Part shown: one piece after another, positions 44,160-57,400 of the stretch
How positions within the stretch are numbered: the first letter of the stretch is position 1
Layout of the letters: every line of letters begins with the position of its first letter
From: Anadara kagoshimensis
Lineage: Eukaryota; Mollusca; Bivalvia; Arcoida; Arcidae
Direction of reading: 5' to 3'
DNA: 64,000 bases
Assembly (NCBI GenBank): GCA_021292105.1
Contig: CM037864.1
Span: forward strand, 44,871,109-44,935,108
Notes under the pieces: generated by a model
What the model was told of the DNA's origin: nothing
What the model saw: only the letters and a program-made list of their open reading frames with translations
Database searches by the model: none
Position numbers and translations under genes: made by a program

Positions 44160-44310
44160 AACAAATAATTTTACAGCACTAGACGGTCGATTCAGAACAC
44201 AAATTCAGTTGTGCTTAGATCAAAATTATGAAACATATCCGATATATATCTGAAAGAATTTAGCTACAGAAATACCTGTTTGAATGAGGGAGTCTACCTT
44301 GGTTTTTTAC
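44160..44310 (-). mobile_element. Retrozyme-like element (copy C), ribozyme core decayed
   Basis: Minus strand: AAGCACAACTGAATTTGTGT then TCTGAATCGACCGTCTAGTG and CTGTAAAATT. The CTGATGA core is reduced, but GACCGTC and TAGTGCT keep the stem III/cleavage and the 3' stem I strand. The body keeps TGAATGAGGGAGTCTACCTT. It helps to reconstruct which bases paired in the family. Confidence 0.6.
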
Positions 44311-44734
44311 TATCTATATGTAATATCATTATAAATTATGGTTATATAATATATGGCCCTAAAGCATCAAACTATGCAAAAATTCTGGGGTTCACAATCA
44401 TTTGCTGAAATGTCCATGTTTATGTAGTATAGTATTTATTAAAATTTGCATTGAAATATCATCAAAAGTAGCTAGAAAAGTAGTAAATGCACAAAGTAAA
44501 AACAAATTAAGTCTTGACCTTAACTGGTCATTCCTGATAGCAACATGTCATTTATTTGTTTTTGTTCAACTATGGGAGGTTTATACAACAAAGCAAGCCT
44601 AAGCTTATACAACAAAGCAAGCCTATGCTTATCAGGGCCCTCAATTTTTTTAATGCCATAACCACAATATTGTTGATAAGTATGATGTATCCAAATTTGC
44701 TTTGAATATATTTGACACCCCATAGTTCCATGAT

Positions 44735-44900
44735 CCTTTCACTCTCAATTTTGATTACAGACGTGGTTGTAGCTAGCTAAACAGGAGGTGCTTACCCCTC
44801 AACAGCACCAAGCCTCACTTCTCTGGTGGAAGTTCACGTGTTTTAACTTTGCTATGGAATTGTGATTTGGACATGAATTAGTATGTTTGCTTTTTATCAA
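44735..44900 (+). repeat. Family G dispersed repeat copy
   Basis: CTTTCACTCTCAATTTTGAT, TAGCTAGCTAAACAGGAGGT, GCTTACCCCTCAACAGCACC, CACTTCTCTGGTGGAAGTTC and GATTTGGACATGAATTAG; one of the best-preserved copies. Confidence 0.88.
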
Positions 44901-45955
44901 ATAGTGGAATTATTCTTATACAATTTCTTTTAAATTCAATGTAAAAAAGTAACCTTGTTTTTTCATGGTCATTGCCATCTCAATGGTCAGGCCAATATAA
45001 TACTTGTGAGGTTTTATTGAAGTTTATCTAATCAAAAAATGTTGTTAGGTGCGTAAATATGGGCTCAATTTTACTACCACTGGATGTAAAAATTAACAGG
45101 AGAAAATATTCACATTGTAGCTGTTGTAGCTGACTTGTCGTGATTCAGGTGTGTCTAACATTTCAACATGGATACAGTATCTCCATCATTGATTACAGTA
45201 GTTACACCAATGCATGGTCAAACAACATTCACCTGTCCATTTGACCTTTATTGCATTATGGAACAATGCATTATTTTATAGGGAAAACAAGTGGGTTTCT
45301 TTCTACCTTACGGAAAAACATGTTTAGTGCATCTTAACACTACCTACTATATACCGGGTGGGTCTCCCTATAAGAACATACCTCATGAGAGATCAATCAG
45401 ACCAGGTCAATGTTGTTTGCCTATATAAATAACTAAATTAAAAAAAAATAAATAAATAAATACAACATTTAAATGTCCCATATCAATGCTTTATTTATAT
45501 TTATCAAGGTGACTAGCATCAATGTTATTACAATTATCATAAAAATTCAAGCATGAAGTTTTTTGTTTCAGTTTTGAATTTTATAGCTACGATATATACA
45601 AATATATACAAAACCAATTTAATACATATAAAGTTTATTTTAACTACACTACCATAATTTGAATTTCCAAAAAATAATTTTCATTTGTCAATTTTGAAAA
45701 TATTTAACACACTATTTTTGTCTCCTTTGAACATATTTGCTCAAAAGGGTTTGGTCAGTTCACAATGACCAATTTTTTCAGTGTGACTCTTCAATCTGAA
45801 GGTCCATAGACATTAAACAATCAAATACATGAAGCATGAATTTTTTCAATTCACATTATAAAAACAATATGTAAGTAATTACACTGGTTTTATTACAATT
45901 ACTTAAGGAACAAAAGGGTTTTAACAAGATGTACATACATGTATTTTACCATTCT
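44901..45955. other. Gene-free spacer
   Basis: No gene, RNA or convincing repeat seen. Confidence 0.4.
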
Positions 45956-45959
45956 CATA

Positions 45960-46165
45960 TGGATGGTAGAATAATGGTGTTTTTATGCCCCAGTAAAGAG
46001 TATTTCACTTTTATCAGAGACAGTTGAAGAGTAACCAGAGAAAACCAACCAGTTCTGGGATGGCTAAAAAAATGAAGAAAAAACTTCAGCAAGTGAACTG
46101 ACAAACTTCCTCACACTAGACTCTGTCTCAGTTGGATTTGAACCTAGGCATTGTTCTGACCATTT
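45960..46165. repeat. Family F dispersed repeat copy
   Basis: TGGTAGAATAATGGTGTTTT, ATGCCCCAGTAAAGAGTATT, TCACTTTTATCAGA, CAGTTCTGGGATGGCTAAA and TTCAGCAAGTGAACTGACAA follow the family F order. Confidence 0.65.
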
Positions 46166-47985
46166 GGCACTAGTAGTGCATAGTAGAAATAAAGACACTA
46201 TAAACTTACTTACAACTACACCCCCTAAATAATCCATTTGATTTTTTTGTCACAAAGGGAGACAAAAATAAAATGACTTCATTCAACTTTTTATATATGA
46301 AATTACATTGGTTACATACTTGGAAGACACACTTATGCAAAAGTACACTAAAATCAATTATTTTTAAAAAAAATTGATACAATGTATTTAAATTCTTAAA
46401 ATTAATATTGACAAGTAAAAATAAAACATTACTATTTACATAAATCTATAGTATTACAAAATGTATTAAAACATTAAAAAGAAATAAGGATATGGTTTAT
46501 TTTATATTGAACATGAGCTGTTAAAATATCAGTAAAACGTGTCTACATATCTAGTTATTGATCCATCATAACATTTATTACAAAAACTTTGGACACTGGA
46601 TAATCAGCACTGGGGTGCAACAGTCTTCTACACTTTGTGCAGGTATACTTAAAAGTTTCTGGTCTGTGTAGGATAATAGCAAAGGTTTAATACAACTGAA
46701 TAATAACAGTAGTAGTTATTTTGCAATAAAAATACTTTTAACATCCTAGTGTTTGCAATGAAAACCATTTGGCTTGGAACAATAACAGGACCAGATCATT
46801 TAATTACAAAGGTAATCAAATACATTTTAATGTCAAAAGACTGTTTCTACAGAAATTTTGACATAATGACATCATAATTTCTATGGAGTCAGCATTTTTC
46901 ATGACACATAAGCTGAAATCTGTGACAACTAAATGATCCTGTCCAGAGATTAATTTATGCCAAATGTCCCTCATCTGTTATCAAATAATTGTGGGTATTT
47001 TTTGTTACATACATGTAGTATATTGGTGTATATATAATTGTTCTGATAAATCAGATGGATTTCTACAATGGAAATTTTATTTGAAACAAATAGTCCTGTG
47101 TATATTATTTAAGTATTAAGTACATTCTATTTCTCACCAAATCACTGATAATTCATAACACATAATATTTATATACATTTTATTCATCATTAAAACTATG
47201 CTACATCTTCTGTCACCTTGTCTAAAGACTCTGTAATAGGATTTTGATGCTCACTTTGTCTAAAGACTCTGTAGTAAAGATTGAGGCATGGTTTTTCTTC
47301 TTGTTTTTTTTTTTTTTTTTTTGGGGGGGGGGGGGGGTCAATGTAGATACTAAATACTGGTAGATAAACAATACAACTAAGTTGGTGTTTTATTCCCCAA
47401 TCCATATCATTAAATTATATCAAGGCAGTTGGTTCAAGGATGATGGAGACAAACTGAAGTTCAATGCTAGTTTATGTTGACCTCATTGATTGCAATATGT
47501 ATTGGAAACAGGAACTGACACAGTTACCGGTAGGTACTATATTCTCTTTATGGCTAAAGAAAATAAAGGAATGAAAATTGAACTGTGACACCAGTCATAT
47601 AGTATCTGTACTTGTTTGATAATTTTCTGATGAAACAACAGTCAATTCACTGAAAACCAATTTCCATATTTGTTATTAAATTTTTATGTGAAATGTAGCT
47701 CAACAAAAATCTCAAAATATGCTCATTTTTAAACAAACAAAAATATGTTGAACAATCCTTGGCAGAATGAATAATGGCGCTGTATTAGTGAAATTTATAC
47801 AAGCTCAAGCAAGACTTATTTTAAATTATTCAAAATAATTTAAGTAACAGATTCAAATATGTTTTCTAGTTTGTCTTTTTTTCAGTACTAGTAGGAATTC
47901 ATTAAACAGATTTTAAAACTAGAAAAGACAATCTAAATTTTGTTTTTTAGTTATATGTTACCAAAATATGTATTCCCATTTTTTC
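46166..47985. other. Gene-free stretch with poly(T)/poly(G) run
   Basis: AT-rich. A T21-G13 run lies at about 47300-47338. A short family F fragment (GTTTTATTCCCCAATCC, GGATGATGGAGACAAAC) is near 47380-47460. CAGAGTCTTTAGACAA occurs twice on the minus strand around 47215-47275. No gene is supported. Confidence 0.45.
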
Positions 47986-47989
47986 AATT

Positions 47990-48150
47990 CAACTGGCTGG
48001 TGTAGCTAAACAGAAGGTGATTACCCTCCCGGAGCACCTGGCCTTGTTTCCCTGATGGAAGTTCATATGTTAGACTAAATTTTGCCAGTTTTCAAACTAT
48101 TTACTTCGATGTTTTGGATTGGGCTGGTTTGTTTGTCTGTTTAGGTTTAC
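47990..48150 (+). repeat. Family G dispersed repeat copy
   Basis: GCTGGTGTAGCTAAACAGAA, GGTGATTACCCTCCCGGAGC, CCTTGTTTCCCTGATGGAAG and TTTGCCAGTTTTCAAAC in family order. Confidence 0.75.
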
Positions 48151-50920
48151 ATCTGAAGCTCAGTTCAAAATAAATATATAGTGTTAAACAAAACATATGA
48201 ACAATTAAAATATGATGTGAATAAAAAACATGATATATGTGTACAATGTACATATTGGCGAGTATTAAAACACAAAAACGATGAAATCTGCTATCTAAAT
48301 ATATATAAAAAGCAGAAACCTAGTATCATGGACTTGAAGATCCATATTACAATTTACATGTACATACACTACTACTGTGTACGCGATTTCATTCAGACCA
48401 ACATTTTCCCAAATAAATTGGTAATTTTTTTCCAAATAAATTGCAAAATATTCAATAATCCTGAATAACAAAGTTTGGTAGCATTCCTTTACTTGTCTTA
48501 TCACAACTGAAAAAAGCATTGTTCATATTACCAATGAATATTTCCATAAAGAGAATTCAGATAGGAACATATTGCATGTTGAAAGAAATTGGATTTGTAA
48601 CAACTGACAGATTAGTGTACTTTTTTCACAGGTAAAATGTCATTCTGTTCGACAACATTCTTCCGGTTCTTTTGTGATCTTCATGTAACTTAAATTTAAT
48701 ACAGTAAGGGAGACTACCCAGGATGTAAACAGCAATTTTCAGACAGTAATGACTAGACCTCAGTTCTTTATTACTACCATTTTTTTTTAAAATTTGTTGG
48801 GGAAAATGCTATTCTGATCACAATAGTCTACAAAGCAAATTTCACAAAACATAAAATGAATTATAATTACACATAATAAAATCTTTTTAATAATTCATTA
48901 TCATAAATCATAGATGAAGAATCAAAAACAAAACTAATGAAGAATCAAAGTAATGAAAGTACTGGCAGCTTTAGAATGTCCATATTTTAATGGAGTAAAG
49001 TCAAGAGTCCACTGTTCTCATAAGATAATTTATCAAATAGAAAGTTGTCCTTTTGTTTTTGTATATGATCAAGAAGTGTGTCATCACAATGAGGTCTGAA
49101 GTCTTTTTCTTTTGCCTCGGGTGATTTCCTGGTCATACATTAGGAATTTATTTACAAACACTACCAAAATGCTGTGGACAGTTTATAATGTGTTGACAAT
49201 CAAAGTACTGAAACCACTGAAAACTGGTTTGCTATAACAGGAATGTTAATCTTAATAAAATATAAAAAATGCATACAAGAAAAACACTATGTGTGGAACA
49301 CATTGGAAATATGTAGGATTCTATTTTACAATATGTTAGTTATATATAGACATACTCAAAACAAAGATTATATATAGTTACCATGGTGATATAAGGTACT
49401 GCTACAAGTAACAGAAAAATAATGTTATTGTGCAAAATGTATCCACTAAAGACTAAAATTTTATTTTTCCTATTTTCCTTTTATTTCAGCTTATCCCACA
49501 CTTTCTGCCAAAAAGTTTTATCTTTTTTTATGTATTTTTACTGTTAAGCTATTTTGCCCATTAAGAAAATTATTTATCTCCCCTTAACTTGGTGTATATT
49601 TCATCTTCCACATGTAACTGAAAGCTCCAATTTATCTCATACAACAAAACCACTTATACTATATAAAGTGTCATCAGACCCATCCTGCCACCTTCCTCAG
49701 ATCTTTATCGTACTTCCTGCCATCAATCTCAGATCTAGTTAAATTAGTTAATATTTTTTGTGATTTTCTTCTGTCTGGCTATTGCGTGAACAAGTCAACA
49801 GAAATGTTATACTGCTGTTTCCAGTAGCTAGTGCATACAAGAAGGTCTGAGTCCCAGTTTATGCTAGTAAAAAGAAGGCACATGCAAAACTTGCTACCAG
49901 TTACGGCCACAGTAGGAATCTTTGTGTTATTCAGCAAATAATAGCATTTAAGTGTGGTAATATTCTAATTAAATTCTGAATTGAAGTTAAGTTAAATAAT
50001 AAAATGGCAATAAGTCTGACATCAGCATCAACTATGTAACAATGTAACAATGATTATTTTACACTGAAATTATACATGCACAAAATCATTCCGTTCTAAC
50101 ATTACATGAATGAAATATACATCCTAAATTATAAAAAATTCATAAAATTGCAATCCGAAATTACACTGTTTCTAAAAAATTCATTTCATAAATTGCATTA
50201 ATTATAAAAACTCGAATGATATAAGCAAACATTCAAACGTCCATTTTAAAATGCAATGTTTGTAATCTGTACTAAAAAGGAACTTCCTAAGCTCTGAGTG
50301 TAAAAGTGAACACTAGGTAACACTTAACAATTTAAATTAAATTAAAAAAATGCTTAAATTTATAATTAATAAAGGTAAAAAAAATTAAATGTGATTTATA
50401 ACATTCTTTGTAAAAAAATCACACATTATGTACTTAAAAAGATGTGGCAAGATTAATAATAAATTGCTTACTAAACTTAAAATAAAAAAATGTGAAATCT
50501 CAACATGAATCTCAAATATTGGCCCTAAGTGAAACTATATACATTTAGTAAAGATTTATCATGATTCTGTAAATAAATTTACTGCTGTAAATTAGTAGAA
50601 ATATCAAGACTTTCGTAAAATACCTGAAAAATTTACTGGTCCGGAATCCACAAGAGGTTTTACCAGACTTGTCAATTAGTTTCGAAAGTCTGCAATATCA
50701 GTTCATGAGGTATGTCAAGAACATACTTGTTTTTTTTATCCAGATAACTGTGCACAGAGTTTAGTTGTTGACAAAAATTAAAAATGTAAATAACTGATCC
50801 AACAAATTTTTTAAGAACAATTTTGTTTGCTAATTTTCATAATCACAAATAAAACATCTGTATTTCTGTGTTTTAAAATTTATATATATGAAACATATTT
50901 GTCATATAACAATATGAAGA
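48151..50920. other. Gene-free stretch
   Basis: Very AT-rich, short open frames only, no recognisable protein or RNA. Part may be 3' untranslated sequence of the MOB3 gene if a distal poly(A) site is used. Confidence 0.4.
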
Positions 50921-50922
50921 AC

Positions 50923-50928
50923 TTTATT
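50923..50928 (-). promoter_or_regulatory. Candidate poly(A) signal of the MOB3 gene
   Basis: AATAAA on the minus strand, about 480 nt after the MOB3 stop codon. It is the first canonical hexamer that I find downstream; use is inferred. Confidence 0.35.
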
Positions 50929-51409
50929 TCCATAAAACAGCTGATTGCAATAAAACATTGGCATATGCTCATGGAATCATCCACAAGAAATATTGTGAAA
51001 ATGGTTATTACACCAACATATATAATCTTTTAGATTTAAACAAGCTATCCATGGAAAATCTGGCATTATGTTTACACTGGAATATATATTCTTATGGATT
51101 GAACCAAGTTACCAAACAGAAATGTTTATGCTGACATATGTATCCCCATGGAATACACTTGTTCTATGCAGCTGGCCATCTTGCAGATTCAAAAGCCCTG
51201 GTACTGTTCCAACAAATGTTTCCCATAGTGTCAGGTTATTTTTTGCTACATGTGTACCCGGTATGTGTTGGTGGATGTCTTCTATTACAACATCAATATT
51301 AGCACTCTGTGTCATAATCAATACAGTATATACATGTATATATTATGTACAATCTCTGTTATATCCAAAAATATGATTGTTATAAGAAAATCTCTTGTGT
51401 AGCACAGCA

Positions 51410-54400
51410 TCAGTGACAAATTTTGTTTGTCATTTCTTTCTGTAAATATAAAAACAAGACATAAATGTATTTATTAGCTTAGCTCCAGCCTGGATTGTTT
51501 TCACTCAGATTGAGATGACAAGTTCTTGAATAAAGGAAGAAACCAGAGTATCTGGAAAAAATATTGACCTTTAACACAGATATTTTCAAAAAATTCTTTT
51601 AATATACACAACATATTGGGTGGCTGATGGCGTTATTTTAGGTAAGATAGAAACAAAACAAAATCAGTTTTTCCCATCAGAAATTACATGTGGGTTGATC
51701 TAAGCCTTTGATTCTGCAGGGGTTACCATTACTCCCTAGAAAGGAAAGTTCCAAGTACTCCCTTAACTTAGATATGACATTACCTCTCTAAATAAGTCCA
51801 AATTCAGTTTGGTAGTTTGAAAGTTTTATCTGCACCCAATGGTGATATTCAGTTCAGATACCAAGTACAACTTGTATGATAAATACCGTAATCCTTCTAT
51901 GTATTCGGACGAATTTTAATAATTTCATTTTCAAGTGTCCGGGAACTTAGAGGAAATATGAAAATTATACACTTAAAAAAATGGGGGTGTCCGAAAATTT
52001 AGAGTTGTCCGATATTTTGGACCCGATGTCTGATCGTAAGCAAGTCTCGCTGCCCTCCCGGTAATGCAAGACACTTATCAACGACGATACGCACATAAAT
52101 ATAATCTATAATGTAAATTTTCAAATAAAGTTTAGGTTAAAATTACCTGTTGTGTTGTTTATTTTACAAAAAAAGCTATATTTGAAGTGTTTGTTGACCA
52201 ATAATCATGATCCAATGTGCAATACACATCGAGGGACGCCATTTTTTGTAAGTAAATTGCGTGATCTTAGTCAGTAATTCCCAACGTTTAAGGTTCACCG
52301 TGATCACACTTCGTCTTCTGTCACTGTCTACGGTCAAAATTTTAATGATTCATAATAGTCAAGAATATTTCTCACTCAAGAAAATTCAATATTTTGTACG
52401 CTAAGAACCAGGACATGTATGAATGAGGTTCGGCGTGATCAATACAGCTTTTCTTAAAAATCAAATTTATCACTCATGGAACAAAATAGTTTACAAATAC
52501 ATTGTTTTAAATCACATTTCAAACAATTTTCATCTTCAAAAAAACAAAAAACATTGTAATGTCTATCTTCCTGTTCTTAGACAGATAAAAGTATCAGAGG
52601 GTCGGGAATTCCCATAGTTGAAATGCACTGAATCAGAGGGAATTCCACGAGTTTTCTCATCCAATGAAATTTATTGATAATGTCACTTCCTGAAAAAATG
52701 TCTTTGATGTTGGATTTGTGTACCGACAGAACTTCTGGTCTCGTACGATGTTTCGTAGCCAAGAGTTTAAATTTCAATCAACTTTCACTTTCAAAGAAAA
52801 TTGGCCTCATTGAGCTTACATTAAAAACGTAAATACATCGTAAAATACATGTCCTCCAAGTTACAATCATGACTCCCTCACGCAAATACACAACGCAACA
52901 GACGTATAAAAATAACACATTTCAATGAAATTAACAACAAAACAACATAGTTTCTTCTTGTTTTATTCAATATTATTTATATGCAATATGTACCCCGTGT
53001 TCCGGGTGAGTTCCAGCAAAATCGTGTCCGGATTTAGATGCAAAAAATTGCCGTCCGAAATTAGAGGAAATTTGAAAATTATTGAAATTTCGAAATTGGG
53101 GTGTCCGAAAACATAGAGGGTCCGAACACATAGAAGGATTACGGTAGATTAAAAATAACACTGCAATGGAAATACCACACTCTTGAAGACATGTGAAAGA
53201 TAGATTAAAGACAAAGATTGACATTTCCCAATTTTAAACTTTTTAATTGTTGCCAACTTACCGGTAATGTTTATTATATTATGCTATTTATTAACCAGAA
53301 ACAACATATATGACATTCATATTGAGCAATATGTCGAGTTTTATACCCTAGAGAGAATTCTTTACTTATACTGAGGTGGTCTTGTATTATACTGTATACT
53401 TACAAGAGGTTCCAATTCTTTTTTATCAACAAGGTTATATTCATTTACAAAATAATAATAGTGCTTGTAACATGTGTTTACATGAGCCTCCTGAAAAATA
53501 CAAGAAACAAAATCCATTAAATTACAAGGCATAAACACTACTTTTACGTAGAATACAATAAAAGAAACAAAATTAATTAAATTGCAAGGCACAAGCACCA
53601 CTTTTACGTAACACAAAGTGGCTTCTTACTTCTTTCAAATGCATAAAATAGAAATGGTTCCGACAAAGGACATACAATGTGTAGTATGTCATACAACAAT
53701 GAACTATACACAAGAAAGAAAGAGAGAGTGGGGGGGGGGATTGTAAACATTATCATGAACCAGTTCACATATTAGGCTGGAAAAATGAAAAACAAAAAGA
53801 AACTTTACTGATGAAACGTTTTACAGTTACTGGTATAAATATGAGAGAGAGAGAGAGCATACTTACGGCATCTAATGCTACCAATTTGTCAAAGTGATGA
53901 ATATACACATGTACAAATACCCTGAACAGACGTGTTAATATTTTCTTACAAACTGGCATATAATTTTTTGGGAACGGAACACCTGAAATAAAGAAAATGA
54001 TTTTACTGTCATCAATAATTATCTTGAGAAATGCAAATGTACAAGCCATGTACATCTGGACATACTAATGAACATACAGACAAGGGTAAGTAAATTAATC
54101 CCCCTCCAGGACTATTTTCCTCAGAGGCATAAAAAACACAAAACAACAGAAACAGATTTTATCTAAGAACAATAAACGTAGAATCTTGTTCTTTTCAGAA
54201 ATTAAGATTTAATGGATACCAGTAATTTCAAATTTTCAATCTAAATTAAATTTAAATCATGTCAGAATTTCATTAAGAACTTTTTTTCTGGAATAGTTGT
54301 AATCTTTATTGACATTTAGTGTTGTGGCTTGATTTTACTTACCAACTTTTACAGGAAAAATATTTTCATCATTTATTTGTGATTCTACCCATTCCATTAA

Positions 54401-57400
54401 TAAAGTGATATATTTAGGAGCTGGAAGTGCTGTTGGTTTTTTATATGTGTGTCCATCACACCAAAGGTAATCATATCTACAAAATAAAACAATATATGTC
54501 ATAAATGCGCTGGGAGCGAATTTAGAAATTTAGGAAAATCCACCATTTCAAGACTTGTAACAGTTCCGTTGGACTTGTAATATTGTGTATATTCTCTAGA
54601 TTTGCTCTTGGACAAAATATTATAATCTGAGTCAGATCAGCAAGAATTTCAACTTAATTTTGGTCACTGACTGGGAGTGAAATGATATACATAGTAGCAC
54701 ATGCATTATTGGACATACACAATACTGTGCGTGAGCTTTGCCAAACTGACCTTGCAAATAATTTCAGAACTGCTTCACCAAAAAAAAAAAAAAAAACCAT
54801 CAAATTGAACTTCAACTGTGTTCTTTATTTAAATACACATTTGAACACTCAGTCCAGTTAACTAACTGAAACATAGCAAAACTAAGTCACCAAAGTACAA
54901 AGAATGACAGGTGGGCACACAGACACCAAGAGTGAGGAACATCAAAACATAATTCCAGGAAAGAAGATGTATGATGACATGGAGGCTCCAAGGATAATTG
55001 TGTTGTTTATCTATGCAGATAGGTTGACCAAGTAAAAGTGAACAAAAATGTAGTTAATGGCATTTTGTTCCACAGGTAGGATATTTGTACTTTGATCAAT
55101 GTAGTCAGCTCTGGGATGGTGGAGGAAACTGGAATACCAGACAAACCATAAACCTTCCACAAGCCAACTGAGAAACTTTCTTGCAGTAAGAATCTGAGTG
55201 GAATTCAAACTAGGTGGTGAGAGATACTGTGATCTGAACAAAAAGAAAAGGAATTTGTCTGGTTTAATACTTACTTTGGACCACCAGACATGGTAGGACA
55301 GGTCTGTTCTGTACAGAAATCACAAATTGTTCCATAAAGTAGATTTATTCTGTTAAAAAAGTCCACCACTGAAAAATATTTAAAAACAACAAATATAATA
55401 CACAAGTTTCTATATCATTGTGTAACAGTAATAATTACTTCCTTGTCGTATCAAATTTCTAAAGCTATTTACCGGTAAGTCCACTAAGACTATCATATGA
55501 CAAGAAACATTTTAATGTCCTTGTCCAGGACTAGTATATTTTAACTCACTTTTTGATTCCGTAAATAATATGCAATACGTGCAAATGTCAAACTGACCTA
55601 ATAGGACAAGTTCCCAGAAAAATATATAGATTTCAAGGGTAAAATCTAATTTTAAAACAGAAGATCAGCTGAATTTTCTATTTCTTATTTCAAATTAAAC
55701 AGAAGTCATATTACAGTTGCTGTATAGAATATTTACACACATTGAATACTGTTGGAAGTTAGCATTTTTTATCTAATAGGCAATATCAGTAGTTTTACTG
55801 TTGGAAGTCAATGTCAATGCCTATCAGTGATTTAACTTGTTAAGTTTATGCTATTATGTGCTACCAGTAGAACAAAGTTGTATTAAAAATGTTAAGTTTG
55901 GATCTTTATATGGCTAGTGATTATGCTAAGTGGTAACCAACAATTTTTGGGGGTGATGGGATAGGTTTTATCAGTTGAAATAATGAACTTGTCTTGTGAC
56001 CAGTGGTTTTACTGGTGAAAAAATCTATGAAATAGGCTAACTGGGTTTTGTGGCCAGTGGATTTACAATGAATCAATGAATCAATCAAGGTTTTACAGGT
56101 GGAGATAATTGGTTCTACAAATTAAAATCATTGATTTTAATAGTGGTGGTCTGTTTCACAGGTGTTTGGTATCAAGTTTTACAAAGACAACCAGGTGTTT
56201 TTTTGGCACATGAGGTTTAAAAGTGGAGGTCTTTTTGTTTGGCGATTGATAGCAATTTTACAAATGACAACCAGGTGAATTTGGTACAAGGTCAGAGGTC
56301 TTACTTACAGAGGTTCTCTGGTTATGGTTTTCTACAAAAATCAAAACTTAATGACTAAATTTGAACAAGAAATTCACATGTTATATCCAGAAAGACACAT
56401 AAATATTTATTAGCATGCATAAACTCTTTGCCACATAATGACAACTTTTGATGCTGTGACAGCCGTATCTATACCCATATAAACTTGTCATGGTTTCCTA
56501 ATACATATATAACTTAAAGATTTTACAGAAAAATCAAGTTCACATGGTCCACAACCTTAGAAATCAATACTTAAGTTAATGTCAATTAGTTGCATAATGC
56601 ACAATTTAAACAGTTTTGTCAAATGTCATGGTTCTTAAATTTAAATCCAAACTGCTTATCAACAAATAATTTCTTAAATAAATAAATAAATAAATAACAA
56701 AAATACAATTTTTCTTTTGCGTAATCACTTCTAATTTGGTTTGGATATCTTGATTTATCTTGATCTGAACATTTGAGACAGAAAAAAATCCTCATTACAA
56801 TTTATCAGTATGAACAGCACTACAGTCATCCAAAGTTGTCATTATGTGGCTACATGGATCCTTCGGGCTAACTCACCATGCACAGCTATCCAATCATTGA
56901 GATCCTCATCTGATGGTAGCTTCACAACTTCTTTTAAATCTATTCCTGAATTTAAGGATGCATTTGCCTGTTTATGTAGATTGAATTTTAGTGTCCCTTC
57001 TTCAAATCTCTTCTTGGGACGGAAAGTCTAAAATTAAATTCATAATTTCACAATATTATAATTCTATGTTTCCATTCCTGGTAGCCAAAATCGCCATTGG
57101 CTACTCATTTCTGAGGAATTCTTTCAAAAAGTAACCTATTTTAGCAAATTTGTGGAAAATACTTTAAAAAGGACTATATTTTCACAAATTATGGAAATTT
57201 GGCTACTAATTATTTTAAATTTATGGAAACCTAGTAATTGATAAGTTTCTAACCTACTAGTCAAATCTTCATCGCTTTTTAATACACATGTGAAATTCAT
57301 TCTACTGACTAAATAGTTTTATACCTGGAATGTAACTGGAATTACTGAAAGCGATAATTTTTACCCTGCATCTGGACACTCAAAACATGTTCTAGACTCC

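Noticed and set aside
47196-47405. Minus-strand open frame ending in a protein-like stretch (ITESLDKVTEDVA)
   Set aside because: It crosses a T/G homopolymer run and a 16-bp duplicated word; no matching upstream exon found.
51109-51321. A 70-codon minus-strand open frame just beyond the MOB3 stop
   Set aside because: It has protein-like composition but no recognisable motif and lies where the MOB3 3' untranslated region is expected.
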